From Gammaproteobacteria bacterium (GTDB lineage Bacteria; Pseudomonadota; Gammaproteobacteria; Steroidobacterales; Steroidobacteraceae): a stretch of DNA of 58,333 bases. The position numbers and the translations under genes were made by a program. Below the pieces are notes generated by a model. That model did no database searches. It had not been told where the DNA came from and saw only the letters and a program-made list of their open reading frames with translations. The stretch spans positions 1 through 58,333 of the forward strand of contig JAGWPU010000035.1 in assembly GCA_028870355.1 (NCBI GenBank), in the 5' to 3' direction. Below, piece by piece: positions 43,529 through 53,014 of this stretch; the stretch's first letter is position 1; each line of letters begins with the position of its first letter.

Positions 43529-45426
43529 CAGAGGATCCCGTTCGAGAGGGCCGACATCAGGCTCGCGAACATGTTGTTGCCGATCGTGAGGGCCTGCGCC
43601 GAGGCCTGGAATGCCTGCTGCCACTGCAGCAGGTTCGCCGCTTCCTGGTTCAGGTCCACCCCGGAAATCGACTGCACCGACTGCTGCGCCTGGGAGGTGA
43701 CCGCCGTTTGCGCGGTCTGTGCGTTGCCGATCTGCTGCGCCTGGCTGCCGATGCCGGTGATCAGCGCGCTGACCGCGCCGTTCACGCTGATCGTGCCGCC
43801 GGCGAGGACGCCTTGGTTCTGCGACGCCGCGCTCGCGAGCGCGTTGCGGTTGTCGCCGCTGCCGCTCGCGTTGCCCTGCACCGTGAACTGATCACCGGCC
43901 TGCGGGGTTCCGGTGATCTGCACCTGCCAGCCGTTCTGCGCGATGTTGCCGCCGGACGTGTACGCATAGCTGCCGGCGCCATTGACCGAATAGGTCGTCG
44001 GGCTCGTGAACTGGATCGTCGTCGGCGCGAGCAGGCTCGGGTTCGACGCGTCGAGCACGGTGCCCGCGCTGATCGTGGCGCTTCCCTGATTCGCGTTCGA
44101 CGCCGCGGTCTGGATCGCGCCGGCCGCGGCGATCTGCGCCGGATTGGTGAGTGCGACCGCGAACGACGACGCGGCCGGCGCGGTCGGCTGGACCAGGAAC
44201 TGGTCGCCATTCGCGGGTGTCCCGGCGAGCACGATCGACACGCCGTCGGCGACGATCGGACTCGCCGCGGTGCCGCTGCCGGTGAACGCGACCGCGGCGC
44301 CGGTGCTCGCGTTCGTCACTCGGTACGCGCCCCCCGCGTAGGACAGCACGTAGTCGTTGGTCGTGAGCTGTCCGACGCTCGTGACCGTCGCGGCGGCCGT
44401 CGCCGAGCCGGTATTCGTGCTCGCCGGCGTGACCGTCGGCGCGGCGATCGTGAACAGGCTGCCGCCGAGCTGGCCGTTGAGATCGAGACCGGCGGTCTGC
44501 TGCGAATTCGCCGACTGCGCGAACGCGGTCGCGAGCTGGCCGAGTTGGTTCAGCGCCGGCTGGATGACCTGGGTCCGAGCGGCCAGCAGGCCGCCGAGGT
44601 CGCCGGCGGTGATCGACCCGCTGATGACCTGGTTGCCGGAGATCGCCGTCGAGATCTCGAGCTGCGAGGCGTTGTACGGGTTCTGCACCGTCGTCAGATT
44701 GGTGACGTTGCCCTGCAACACGAGCGGCTGGCCATTGCCGACGAACACGTTCAGCGCGCCGTTGGTGTCGGTGCTGGTCGTGAAATTGATCAGTTTGGAG
44801 AGGTTCGACAGCTGCTGGTCGCGCTGATCGATCAGGTCGTTCGGCGGCTGGCCACCGTCCTGCGCGGTGCCGACGACGACCTGCTGATTCAGCTTCGCGA
44901 TCGAAGCCGCGATCGAGTTGATCTGCTGGACGTCCGCGGTCACGCTCGCGTTGATCGTCGTGTTCAGGCTCAGGAGCTGCGCGCTCGTGCCCTGGAAGCT
45001 CGAGGCCACGCCCTGCGCGGCACCGAGCAGCGCCTGGCGCGCGGCGATCGAGGTCGGCGCATTCGCGACGTTCGACCACGCGCCGTAATAGCTCTGCAAC
45101 GCGCTCGACAGGCCTCCGGCGGTGGTGCCGATGATGTTGTCGACCTGGTTCGCGTACGTCTGCAGCGCGGTCAGCTGGCCGAGACTGCCCTGCGCGACGT
45201 TCAGCTGGTTCGTCGCGATCTGGCTGAACGCGCGAACGACCCCGCTCACCTGCACACCGGCACCGACGGTCGCGACACCGTTCGTCTGCGGGGTCGCGGT
45301 CGTGAGGTTCACGCTCTCGCGCGCATACCCCGGCGTGTTGGCGTTCGCGATGTTGTTGCTGGTCGTCGAAATCGCGGTCTGCAGCGCGCGCAGCGAGCTG
45401 AGGCTGATCCCGAACAGATCCGACAC
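43528..45426 (-). CDS. flgK: FlgK, hook-filament junction protein 1
   Basis: 632 aa from GTG 45426 (MSDLFGISLSSLRALQTAIS). Motifs: TTSNNIANANTPGYARESVNL at the N-terminus, DQRDQQLSNLSKLINF in the middle, and SGVDLNQEAANLLQWQQAFQASAQALT at the C-terminus. The central region has repeated beta segments also seen in FlgL (TSPTTYSVNGAG compared with TSPTSYQVLDAA). It sits between hook and filament. Confidence 0.96.
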   Translation of the reverse strand: MSDLFGISLSSLRALQTAISTTSNNIANANTPGYARESVNLTTATPQTNGVATVGAGVQVSGVVRAFSQIATNQLNVAQGSLGQLTALQTYANQVDNIIGTTAGGLSSALQSYYGAWSNVANAPTSIAARQALLGAAQGVASSFQGTSAQLLSLNTTINASVTADVQQINSIAASIAKLNQQVVVGTAQDGGQPPNDLIDQRDQQLSNLSKLINFTTSTDTNGALNVFVGNGQPLVLQGNVTNLTTVQNPYNASQLEISTAISGNQVISGSITAGDLGGLLAARTQVIQPALNQLGQLATAFAQSANSQQTAGLDLNGQLGGSLFTIAAPTVTPASTNTGSATAAATVTSVGQLTTNDYVLSYAGGAYRVTNASTGAAVAFTGSGTAASPIVADGVSIVLAGTPANGDQFLVQPTAPAASSFAVALTNPAQIAAAGAIQTAASNANQGSATISAGTVLDASNPSLLAPTTIQFTSPTTYSVNGAGSYAYTSGGNIAQNGWQVQITGTPQAGDQFTVQGNASGSGDNRNALASAASQNQGVLAGGTISVNGAVSALITGIGSQAQQIGNAQTAQTAVTSQAQQSVQSISGVDLNQEAANLLQWQQAFQASAQALTIGNNMFASLMSALSNGIL

Positions 45427-45498
45427 GGCTCAATCCCCCTGACGATGCCGGGCGGCGGAGTGCGCCCTGTCCGCGATATCGGCCGCCATCGAAATTCC

Positions 45499-46467
45499 TT
45501 AAAGGCCGGCCGACGCGGCGCGCAGCGCGTCGCGGAACGCGCCGCTGCGCACCACCCCGGCGAGCTTGCTCGCGTAGGCCGGGTCGGTCGCGTAGCCGGC
45601 GGCGGCGATCCCCTCGATGTACGCCCCGACGTCCTCGCCGGCGCCGAGCGCCGTGCGATATCGCGGCGACTCGCGCAGCAGGTTCGCGAAGTCGGCGACG
45701 CTGTCGGCGACCGAACGGTACGCGCGGAACGCCGCGGTGCGCGCGGTCGCGACGCCATCGCGAAACTCGATCGTCGGCGAGACCGTCCGCGCACCCCTCC
45801 AGCGGTCGCCCGCCTTGATCCCGAACAGGTTGAAGCTCGGCGCGCCGTCGGCGGTGCGGGCCATCCGCCGCCCCCAGCCGGTCTCGAGCACCGCCTGCGC
45901 GAGCAGACCGATCGGGTTCACCCCGAGCGAGCGCGCCGCGACGCGGATCGCGGGCAGCACCGCGCCCACGAACTGCGCAGCCGCTTGCGGCGTCGGCGGA
46001 CCCGCGGCCGCGGTCGGCGGTGCCGTCACGGTCGTCCCGGTCGCCGTGGGCGGCTCGACGGTACCGGTCACCGGAGCCGCCGGCGCGCCGGCGGCGACCG
46101 GCGGCGCGTTCGGACCATCCGCGCCGCTCGGGTCGGCCGTTCCCTGCTGCGCCGCGAGTTGCCGGGCGACCAGTTCGCCGAGCCCGAGTCCACCGCGCGC
46201 GCTGATCGCGAGCGCGACCTGGTCGTCGAACATGCCCTGGTACATGCCGAGCTGATCGCTCTCGTGGTCGCCGACGTCGCGCCCCGCGTCGCGCATGCTC
46301 TTCAGCATCATCTGCAGGAACAGCGCGTCCACCTGCTCGGCGACCGCGTGGATCGCCTGCGGCGATCTCGGCGCGCTCTTCAGCGACTGCAGCGCGCCGA
46401 GATCGCCATAGTGGTTCGCGTTCAGGAGCGCGAGGGCGCTCGGCGAGCTGGGGTCGACGCGCGCCAT
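45499..46467 (-). CDS. flgJ: FlgJ, rod-cap and peptidoglycan hydrolase
   Basis: 322 aa. The N-terminal rod-binding domain (about 20-100; AEQVDALFLQMMLKSMRDAG, GMYQGMFDDQVALAIS) is followed by a Pro/Ala/Thr linker (105-160). A C-terminal GH73 glucosaminidase domain (165-310) has the catalytic Glu in AQAVLETGWGRRM and SFNLFGIKAGDRWRG. It opens peptidoglycan for the growing rod. Starts two bases after the flgI stop. Confidence 0.95.
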   Translation of the reverse strand: MARVDPSSPSALALLNANHYGDLGALQSLKSAPRSPQAIHAVAEQVDALFLQMMLKSMRDAGRDVGDHESDQLGMYQGMFDDQVALAISARGGLGLGELVARQLAAQQGTADPSGADGPNAPPVAAGAPAAPVTGTVEPPTATGTTVTAPPTAAAGPPTPQAAAQFVGAVLPAIRVAARSLGVNPIGLLAQAVLETGWGRRMARTADGAPSFNLFGIKAGDRWRGARTVSPTIEFRDGVATARTAAFRAYRSVADSVADFANLLRESPRYRTALGAGEDVGAYIEGIAAAGYATDPAYASKLAGVVRSGAFRDALRAASAGL

Positions 46468-46469
46468 CG

Positions 46470-47594
46470 TCAGATCACGATCAGCTGGGCGTGCAACGCA
46501 CCGGCTTCCTTCATCGCCTCGAGGATCGCGACCAGGTCGCTCGGCGCCGCGCCGACCTCGTTCACCGCCCGCACGAGCTGATCGAGCTTCGCACCCGGGT
46601 CGAACAGGAACATGTGATGGCCTCCCTCGTTCACCTGGATCGTCGAATTATTCACGACCGTCGTCTGCCCGCTCGGCGCGAACGGCTCCGGCTGGCTCAC
46701 GGACTGCTGCTCCTTGACGCTGACCGAGAGCGAGCCGTGCGACACCGCGACCGGGCTCACGCGGACGTCGCGGCTGATCACGACCGTACCGGTCCGCGAG
46801 TTGATGATCACCCGCGCCGGCGCGCTGCCCGGATCCACCTTCAGACCGTCGATCATCGACAGGAACGCGACCCGCTGGGTCGGATCGGTCGGCGCGCGCA
46901 CCCGGATCGACCCGCCGTCGACCACCGTCGCATCGCCGGTCCCGAACTCCTTGTTGATGGTCGCGACCATCCGCGTCGCGGTCGTGAAGTCCGGGTCGTT
47001 GAGATTCAGCACGACGAAGTTGCCCTGGTCGAACTGGGTCGGGACGGACTGCTCGACCGTCGCGCCGTTCGGGATCCGTCCGGTGCTCGGGATGTTCACG
47101 GTGAGCTTGGAGCCGTCGCGGCCACGCACGCCGAAGCCGCTGACGAGCAGGTTCCCCTGCGCGATCGCGTAGATCTTGCCATCGATGCCGCGCAGCGGCG
47201 TCATCAGCAGGGTGCCGCCGCGCAGGCTCTGCGCATTCGCGATCGAGCTCACCGTGACGTCGATCGTCTGCCCGGGCTTCACGAACGCCGGCAGTTCCGC
47301 GCTCACCGACACCGCAGCGATGTTCTTCAGCTGCGGATTCACGTTCGGCGGTATCGTGACCCCGAGCTGCGCGAGCATGTTCTTCAAGGATTGCACCGTG
47401 AACGGCGCCTGACTCGTCTGGTCGCCGGTGCCATCGAGCCCGACGACCAGGCCGTACCCGATCAACTGGTTCGTGCGTACGCCCTGAACCTGAGCCAGGT
47501 CCCTGATCCGGTCGGCGCGCGCGGCCGGGCCGACACCGACCATCGCCCCGAGGAGGATCGCGAGGACGCCGGCACTGCAGTATCGACCGAGCAT
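46470..47594 (-). CDS. flgI: FlgI, P-ring protein
   Basis: 374 aa with a signal peptide (about 1-27, ending [11 protein letters not shown]). Family motifs: [84 protein letters not shown] and [20 protein letters not shown]. Exported by Sec and assembled around the rod in the periplasm with help of FlgA. Confidence 0.96.
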   Translation of the reverse strand: MLGRYCSAGVLAILLGAMVGVGPAARADRIRDLAQVQGVRTNQLIGYGLVVGLDGTGDQTSQAPFTVQSLKNMLAQLGVTIPPNVNPQLKNIAAVSVSAELPAFVKPGQTIDVTVSSIANAQSLRGGTLLMTPLRGIDGKIYAIAQGNLLVSGFGVRGRDGSKLTVNIPSTGRIPNGATVEQSVPTQFDQGNFVVLNLNDPDFTTATRMVATINKEFGTGDATVVDGGSIRVRAPTDPTQRVAFLSMIDGLKVDPGSAPARVIINSRTGTVVISRDVRVSPVAVSHGSLSVSVKEQQSVSQPEPFAPSGQTTVVNNSTIQVNEGGHHMFLFDPGAKLDQLVRAVNEVGAAPSDLVAILEAMKEAGALHAQLIVI

Positions 47595-47604
47595 TCGTGC
47601 GCCC

Positions 47605-48339
47605 TCAGAACGGCATGAGCGGAGAGTTGAAGAACCGCGCGAGCCAGCCCATCCGGTTCGAGCTCGCGACCGCGCCGCGACCCGAGTAGCTGATCCGCGC
47701 GTCGGCGACCTTGTCGGACGTCACCGTGTTGTTCGCCGCGATGTCGGCCGGCCGCACGACACCGGCGAGGTGGATGTACTCGTCGCCCTGGTTCAACCGC
47801 AGGGCCTTCTCGCCCTGGACGATCAGGTCGCCGTTCGCCTCGACCCCGGTCACGGTCACCGTGATCGCGCCGATCAGGGTGTTGCTCTGGGTGCTCGAGC
47901 CCTCCCCATCGAACGAGTTCGCGCCGTTCAGCGACGCCGTGAGGATCGGGACGCCGCCGGTCGTGATCGTCCGCCCGAACAGCGTCGCCCCCGAGTTGGC
48001 CAGCGTCGTCGTCTTCGTCGTCTTCGTGACCGCGCTCTTGCTCGCGTCGATCGCCTCGTTCAGCTCGATCGTCAGGATGTCGCCGACGTGCCGGGCCTTG
48101 AGGTCCGCGAACAGCTCCATCGGTTGCCCGCTGCGATAGATCGCGCCGGCGGTCGGTGGTGGCGGCGGCGGCAGGGTCTGCGCCGCGGGCAGTTCGGGGC
48201 CGGCCGGTCGCGTCGGCAGCATCCCGCAGGCCGACAGCATCGCAGCGCCGGCGAGCGCAGCCGCCACGAGGGCGCCGGCGCGGATCGCGCGCGTCGCGCG
48301 TCGCACGCCGGCGGGCGATCGAGTGGCGCGACGGTTCAT
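47605..48339 (-). CDS. flgH: FlgH, L-ring lipoprotein
   Basis: 244 aa. The lipobox LSAC gives the lipidated Cys38. Then comes a Pro-rich stretch, [91 protein letters not shown] and the ending [15 protein letters not shown], all typical. It forms the L ring in the outer membrane. Start overlaps the flgG stop. Confidence 0.96.
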   Translation of the reverse strand: MNRRATRSPAGVRRATRAIRAGALVAAALAGAAMLSACGMLPTRPAGPELPAAQTLPPPPPPTAGAIYRSGQPMELFADLKARHVGDILTIELNEAIDASKSAVTKTTKTTTLANSGATLFGRTITTGGVPILTASLNGANSFDGEGSSTQSNTLIGAITVTVTGVEANGDLIVQGEKALRLNQGDEYIHLAGVVRPADIAANNTVTSDKVADARISYSGRGAVASSNRMGWLARFFNSPLMPF

Positions 48340-49124
48340 GAGAGGTTCGTCGTCAGGAACTGCAGCATCTGGTCGACCGTGTTGATCGCCTTCGAGTTCA
48401 TCTCATAGGCCCGCTGGGTCTCGATCATGTCGACGAGTTCGGTGACCGAATTGACGTTCGAGGTCTCGAGCGCCCCCTGCTGCAGGGTGCCGATCCCGCT
48501 CGTGCCCGGCGTGCCCACCTGGGGCGCGCCGCTCGCGGCCGACTCGACCAGCAGGTTGTTGCCGGTCGGCTGCAGACCTTCGTCGTTCACGAAGGTCGCG
48601 AGCTGGACCTGCCCGACGCTGGTCGGCTTCGCGGAGCCCGGCAGGGTGACCGAGACCGTGCCGTCGGCGCCGATCGAGATCGACTGCGCGCCCGCCGGGA
48701 TCGTGATCGCCGGCGACAGCGGATAGCCGCTCGCGTTCACGACGTTGCCCTGCGAATCCAGGGCGAACGAGCCGTCGCGCGTGTACGCGAGCGTCCCGTC
48801 GGGCATCGTGATCTGGAAGAAGCCGAGCCCGTTGATCGCCATGTCGAGGCTGCCGTTGGTCTGCAGCACGCTGCCTTGCGCGTAGTCCTTCTCGGTCGCC
48901 GCGAGACGCACGCCGGTGCCGAGCGACAGGCCGGTCGGATACTGGGTGTTCTGCGTGCTCTGCGCGCCGACCTGCTGGACGTCCTGATACATCAGGTCCT
49001 GGAACGAGACGCGGCCTGCCTTGAACCCCGTCGTGCTGACGTTCGCGAGATTGTTCGCGATCACCGCCATGCGCGTGTTCTGCGCGTCGAGTCCGGTCTT
49101 CGCGGCCCACAGTGCCAGATTCAT
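48336..49124 (-). CDS. flgG: FlgG, distal rod protein
   Basis: 262 aa. Begins [38 protein letters not shown] with the rod/hook motif [34 protein letters not shown] is the FlgG-specific middle, and the C-terminal helix is [39 protein letters not shown]. Normal length; builds the distal rod under the L and P rings. Confidence 0.96.
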   Translation of the reverse strand: MNLALWAAKTGLDAQNTRMAVIANNLANVSTTGFKAGRVSFQDLMYQDVQQVGAQSTQNTQYPTGLSLGTGVRLAATEKDYAQGSVLQTNGSLDMAINGLGFFQITMPDGTLAYTRDGSFALDSQGNVVNASGYPLSPAITIPAGAQSISIGADGTVSVTLPGSAKPTSVGQVQLATFVNDEGLQPTGNNLLVESAASGAPQVGTPGTSGIGTLQQGALETSNVNSVTELVDMIETQRAYEMNSKAINTVDQMLQFLTTNLS

Positions 49125-49142
49125 GTGCGTCGTCTCCCGCGG

Positions 49143-49883
49143 TTAGCCGACCGAGAGCAGACGCTCGGCGCTCTGCTCGTTCTGGTCGGTCGAATTCATG
49201 CTCTTGATCTGCAGTTCGTAGAGCCGCTGCAACTCGATCATGTTGACGAGCGATTGCGCGGCGTTCACGTTGCTCGACTCCAGCACCCCGGAGGTCACGG
49301 TGACGTTCGGATCGAGCTTCGCCTTGCCGCCGCCGACGAGGTGCAGCAACCCGTCGGGACCCTTGACGAGGTCCTGCGGCGGCGGATTCACGAGCTTGAT
49401 GCGATCCACCTGCGACTGCGCCGACGGGCCGAGGCCGAGCGGAACGACCGACACGGTGCCGTCGGCGCCGATCGTGACCTGCGTCGACGGCGGCACCGAG
49501 ACCGGCCCCGAGTTCGACAGCACCGGCAGGCCGCTCATCGTGGTGACCATCCCGTTCGCATTGACCCGCAGGTCGCCGGCGCGCGTGTAGGCCTCGGAGC
49601 CGTCCGGTGCCTGCACCGCGATGTAGCCGGAGCCGTTGACCGCGATGTCGAGGTTGCGACCGGTCTCGCGCATGACCCCCGCGCGAAAGTCGATCCCCGT
49701 GCCGTCGGCGACCGCGTTCACACGGGACGGATAGCCGGGCCCGTAGACCGGCGCGCTCGCGAAGCCGACGAAGTCGGCCATGAAGCCCACCGTGTCCGCG
49801 TTCGCGATGTTCTCGTCGTTGACCGCCTGTGCGTACATGATCTGCTTCGCACCGGTCATCGCAACGTAGAGTCCTCGATCCAC
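49143..49883 (-). CDS. flgF: FlgF, proximal rod protein
   Basis: 246 aa from GTG 49883 (MDRGLYVAMTGAKQIMYAQA). The GTG directly follows AAGG, an unusually short spacing. NDENIANADTVGFMADF replaces the usual NNLANANTTGFK pattern, a known FlgF feature. The C-terminal LESSNVNAAQSLVNMIELQRLYELQIKSMNSTDQNEQ helix is intact. Confidence 0.94.
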   Translation of the reverse strand: MDRGLYVAMTGAKQIMYAQAVNDENIANADTVGFMADFVGFASAPVYGPGYPSRVNAVADGTGIDFRAGVMRETGRNLDIAVNGSGYIAVQAPDGSEAYTRAGDLRVNANGMVTTMSGLPVLSNSGPVSVPPSTQVTIGADGTVSVVPLGLGPSAQSQVDRIKLVNPPPQDLVKGPDGLLHLVGGGKAKLDPNVTVTSGVLESSNVNAAQSLVNMIELQRLYELQIKSMNSTDQNEQSAERLLSVG

Positions 49884-49908
49884 CCTTCAGCCTCCCGCGC
49901 GACGGCGC

Positions 49909-51132
49909 TCAGTGCGCCATGTTGATCACCGTCTGCGACAGCTGGTTCGCGGTCGTGATGACCTCGGCGTTCGCCTGGAACGCTCGCTGCGCGGTGATCA
50001 TGTTCACGAGCTCGTTGGTGAGATCCACGTTCGAGCTCTCGAGCGCGCCGGCCTGGATGCTGCCGAACCCGGCCGAGCCCGCCGCCCCCTGGACGACGTT
50101 GCCGGACGCGTAGGTCTCCGACCAGTTGGTGTTGCCGAGCTGCTTCAAGCCCTGCGGATTCGGGAAGTTCGCGAGCGCGACCTGGCCGAGCTGCGTCGAT
50201 CGGCCGTTCGTGTACACCGCGGAGACGATGCCGCTCGGATCGATCGAGACCGTGCTCAGCTGCCCGGTTGCGTAGCCGTTCTGGGTCAGCGAGTTCACGC
50301 CGAATTGCGAGCCGTATTGCGTCGTGGTGCCGAAGTTGAACGTCATGTTCATCGGATTCGCGCCGCCCGGCGGCGTGAAACCGTTGAAGCCGAGCGTGCC
50401 GCCGGCCGGCGCGCTGACCGCGCCCGTGCTCGAGAAGCTCAAGGACTGGGCGCCGCCGACCTGGGTCCCGTTAGCGGTCATGTAGACGTTCCACTGGTTC
50501 GGAGTCGCCGACTGCACGAAGTAGAAGGTCGCCGGATAGGCGTTGCCGAGCGAGTCGTAGACCGTCGTCGACGTCGACTGATTGTAGGTCTGCGGATTGG
50601 TCGGATCGAACGGCGTGACCGTCGGCGCCGTGGCGTTCGCCGGCAGGTTGAGCGCGACCGTCCCGCTGGTCGTCGCGGACGGCGCGCTCAGCGAGGTCTG
50701 CAAGTTGAGATCCTGCAGGGTCCCGGTATTGAACCCGCCGGAAGCGAGCGGCGGGTACACCTGCAGCGCCTGCCCGGTCGCGCTGACGACGTTGCCGCCC
50801 GAATCCTCCTGGAACTGGCCGTTGCGCGAGTAGACGTAGCCGTTCGCATCCTTCAGCGTGAAGAAGCCGTTGCCGCTGATCGCGAGATCCAGGTTCGACG
50901 AGGTCGTCGTGATGTTCCCCTGGGTGAACTGCTGGGCGGTGCTCGCAACGCGGACGCCCTCGCCCGTGACCGTCGTGTTGAGGTTGGTCGCACCCGCCGC
51001 GTAGACGTCCGCGAACTGCGTGACGGAGCTCTTGAAGCCGACGGTGTTCGCATTGGCGACGTTGTTCGCGGTGACGTCGAGATCCGCGTTCGCCGCGGTC
51101 AGCCCCGACAACGCGATGCTGAAAGATGCCAT
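49909..51132 (-). CDS. flgE: FlgE, hook protein
   Basis: 407 aa. The N-terminus MASFSIALSGLTAANADLDVTANNVANANTVGFKSS and the C-terminal ALESSNVDLTNELVNMITAQRAFQANAEVITTANQLSQTVI form the D0 helices. YNQSTSTTVYDSLGNAYPATFYF in the middle is characteristic of FlgE. Length is near the enterobacterial norm. Confidence 0.96.
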   Translation of the reverse strand: MASFSIALSGLTAANADLDVTANNVANANTVGFKSSVTQFADVYAAGATNLNTTVTGEGVRVASTAQQFTQGNITTTSSNLDLAISGNGFFTLKDANGYVYSRNGQFQEDSGGNVVSATGQALQVYPPLASGGFNTGTLQDLNLQTSLSAPSATTSGTVALNLPANATAPTVTPFDPTNPQTYNQSTSTTVYDSLGNAYPATFYFVQSATPNQWNVYMTANGTQVGGAQSLSFSSTGAVSAPAGGTLGFNGFTPPGGANPMNMTFNFGTTTQYGSQFGVNSLTQNGYATGQLSTVSIDPSGIVSAVYTNGRSTQLGQVALANFPNPQGLKQLGNTNWSETYASGNVVQGAAGSAGFGSIQAGALESSNVDLTNELVNMITAQRAFQANAEVITTANQLSQTVINMAH

Positions 51133-51150
51133 GAGTCGTCTCCCCGGATG

Positions 51151-51855
51151 TCAATTCGAGATTTGCTGCACGTTCGCGAACGGCACGCTGCCGAGACCCG
51201 CGACGTCGAGGGTGAGTCCGGTCGCGCCGGCCCCCATCGTCACGCTCTGCACGGTGCCGTTCACATAGGTCGGGACGGCGGTGCCGGAGGCGACGCCGGC
51301 GACCTGCGCGGACAGGCTGTACTGCCCGGCGGGCGCCTGCGAGCCATCGGCCAGCTTGCCGTCCCAGGTGAAGTTCGAGAGTCCTGCCGGCTGGGCGCCG
51401 AGGTCGATCTGGCGCACCAGCACGCCGTTCGGACTGGACACGTTCACGACCACGTCCGCGGTCGTCTGCGGCACCTGCACCGCGCCGGTCAGCGTTGCGC
51501 CCGTGGTCGCGAGCGTCGCCTGCGAGCTCGGGACCAGCGCCTGGTGTCCGAGCAGCGACGAGGCCTGCAGCGCCTGGCTCGAGACCAGCGAGTTCGACAG
51601 GGACGAGAACGAGCTGTTCAGCTGCGTGATTCCCTGGACCTCGCTGAGCGCCGCGAGCTGACTGAGGAACTGGTTGCTGTTCACCGGCTGGGTCGGATCC
51701 TGGTTCTTCAGCTGCGCCAGCATCAGCGTCAGAAAATTGGCGCCGGAGAGCTGCGTCGCACTGGAGGTCGCCGCCTGGATCCCGGCGGCGGACGCGCTCG
51801 ACGCGGGCGGTGTCGTGGCCAGCGGGTTCGTCAGCGGATTGGTGATCGTGGTCAT
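51151..51855 (-). CDS. flgD: FlgD, hook cap/scaffold protein
   Basis: 234 aa. The N-terminal segment LSGANFLTLMLAQLKNQDPTQPVNSNQFLSQLAALSEVQGI is the FlgD signature. A Tudor/Fn3-like beta domain follows (LVRQIDLGAQPAGLSNFTWDGKLADGSQAPAGQYSL). It caps the hook while it grows and is then discarded. Located between flgC and flgE as usual. Confidence 0.96.
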   Translation of the reverse strand: MTTITNPLTNPLATTPPASSASAAGIQAATSSATQLSGANFLTLMLAQLKNQDPTQPVNSNQFLSQLAALSEVQGITQLNSSFSSLSNSLVSSQALQASSLLGHQALVPSSQATLATTGATLTGAVQVPQTTADVVVNVSSPNGVLVRQIDLGAQPAGLSNFTWDGKLADGSQAPAGQYSLSAQVAGVASGTAVPTYVNGTVQSVTMGAGATGLTLDVAGLGSVPFANVQQISN

Positions 51856-51884
51856 GGTGAGTCGATTCCCCTTGCGCCGCGGCC

Positions 51885-52310
51885 TCAGCCGCCCATCGCG
51901 ATGGTCTTGAGCAATAGATTCTTGGTCGTGTTGATCACGTCGACGTCCGTCGCGAACGAGCGGTTCGCCGAGATCATGTTCGCGAGTTCCTCGACGGGAT
52001 TCACGTTCGACACGTACACGTAGCCCCGCTTGTTCGCGAGCGGCGAGTCCGGCTGGTAGCGCATCGACGGCGGCGTCTGGCTCTGCACGATCCCGAGCAC
52101 GCGCACCCCGGCGATCGCGCCGGCGGTGTTCGGGTCGGCGCCCGCCGAGCGCAGGATCGTCTGGAACACCGGCTCTCGCGCTCGATAGACCTGCGCCGGA
52201 TCGCCGCTCTCGCTCTCGGCGTTCGCGAGGTTGCTCGCGGTCGTGTTGAGCCGGACCGTCTCGGCGTTGAGCGCCGAGCCCGCGATGCCGAAGACACTGA
52301 ACAAGGACAT
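51885..52310 (-). CDS. flgC: FlgC, proximal rod protein
   Basis: 141 aa from ATG 52310; a long upstream open-frame extension through flgB is rejected. Motifs: MSLFSVFGIAGSALNAETVRLNTTASNLANAES, then VYVSNVNPVEELANMISANRSFATDVDVINTTKNLLLKTIAMG. Typical size and order for a rod subunit. Confidence 0.96.
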   Translation of the reverse strand: MSLFSVFGIAGSALNAETVRLNTTASNLANAESESGDPAQVYRAREPVFQTILRSAGADPNTAGAIAGVRVLGIVQSQTPPSMRYQPDSPLANKRGYVYVSNVNPVEELANMISANRSFATDVDVINTTKNLLLKTIAMGG

Positions 52311-52330
52311 CGTCGTTTCCCCCTCGGTCG

Positions 52331-52756
52331 CTACTGCCCGGTGATCGCGAGCCGCAGGTCCGAGATCTCGTCGTTGATGAAGCCGAGGCTCGCCTGGTAG
52401 CGGACGTTGTTCTCGGCGAACGCGGCCTGCTCGACCGGCATCTCGACCGTGTTGCCGTCGAGCGAGGCCTGGTACGGAATTCGATACTTCAGCGCGACCG
52501 GCGAGGAGCCGCCGGCCGACGGCGAGATCTGGCCCGGATCCGGGGAGGCGAGTACGACCGGGCGGGGCCCGGCGATCGCGAGCGAACGACCGCTCGCGTC
52601 GTCGCCCGCGGACTGCGCGAGGATCTGCCGGAAGTCGATGTCGCGCGCCTTGTAACCCGGGGTGTCCGCGTTCGCGAGGTTCGCGGCGAGCACGCCCATC
52701 CGCTCGCCGTAGAGCAGCAAGGCCTTCTCGTGGATACCGAACAGGTGTTGGAACAT
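52331..52756 (-). CDS. flgB: FlgB, proximal rod protein
   Basis: 141 aa. Motifs: FGIHEKALLLYGERMGVLAANLANADTPGYKARDIDF at the N-terminus, EQAAFAENNVRYQASLGFINDEISDLRLAI at the C-terminus. First gene of flgBCDEFGHIJKL. A GAGGAGGG ribosome-binding site and a sigma54 promoter precede it. Confidence 0.96.
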   Translation of the reverse strand: MFQHLFGIHEKALLLYGERMGVLAANLANADTPGYKARDIDFRQILAQSAGDDASGRSLAIAGPRPVVLASPDPGQISPSAGGSSPVALKYRIPYQASLDGNTVEMPVEQAAFAENNVRYQASLGFINDEISDLRLAITGQ

Positions 52757-52786
52757 CGACAGACGCCCTCCTCGCCCAGAGCTTCA

Positions 52787-52801
52787 GCAAGACCCGTGCC
52801 A
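52787..52801 (-). promoter_or_regulatory. sigma54 promoter of the flgB operon
   Basis: The minus strand reads TGGCAC-GGGTC-TTGC followed by T, a perfect consensus. Start near 52775 leaves a 19-base leader that still contains the flgB ribosome-binding site. Confidence 0.92.
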
Positions 52802-52863
52802 CCGCCCGAAATTCGCGCGCGGACCGCCGAATCGCCGAATCCCGCCGGGCACGGCGCCGGGCA

Positions 52864-52916
52864 GCGGCAAGACCTTGCCGCTCCGGGCCCCCGGGACGCC
52901 GGCCGATCCTTGCCGG
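52864..52916. promoter_or_regulatory. Two putative FleR operators between flgB and flgA
   Basis: Site 1 (52864-52881) is GCGGCAAG-AC-CTTGCCGC, a perfect 8-base inverted repeat. Site 2 (52899-52916) is CCGGCCGA-TC-CTTGCCGG, with one perfect and one decayed arm. Their centres are about 72 and 107 bases upstream of the flgB -24, and about 113 and 78 bases upstream of the flgA -24, so both can serve both divergent promoters. The remaining bases of 52757-53014 are GC-rich with no gene. Confidence 0.65.
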
Positions 52917-52984
52917 CCGGCCGGCCCTCGCCAGCGCACCCGGGGACGCCGGGCGCACATCGACCCCGCCAGCACCGCACGCAT

Positions 52985-52999
52985 TGGCACGCGGCTTGC
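52985..52999 (+). promoter_or_regulatory. sigma54 promoter of flgA
   Basis: TGGCAC-GCGGC-TTGC followed by T, a perfect consensus. Counting C of TTGC as -12 places the start at 53011, four bases before the flgA ATG at 53015; the AAGG at 53007-53010 would lie just outside the transcript. Confidence 0.9.
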
Positions 53000-53014
53000 T
53001 TGTCCTAAGGATCG

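Noticed and set aside
43708-46581. 957-codon plus-strand open frame opposite flgK, flgJ and flgI
   Set aside because: Arg-rich shadow of well-supported flagellar genes, with no recognisable domain.
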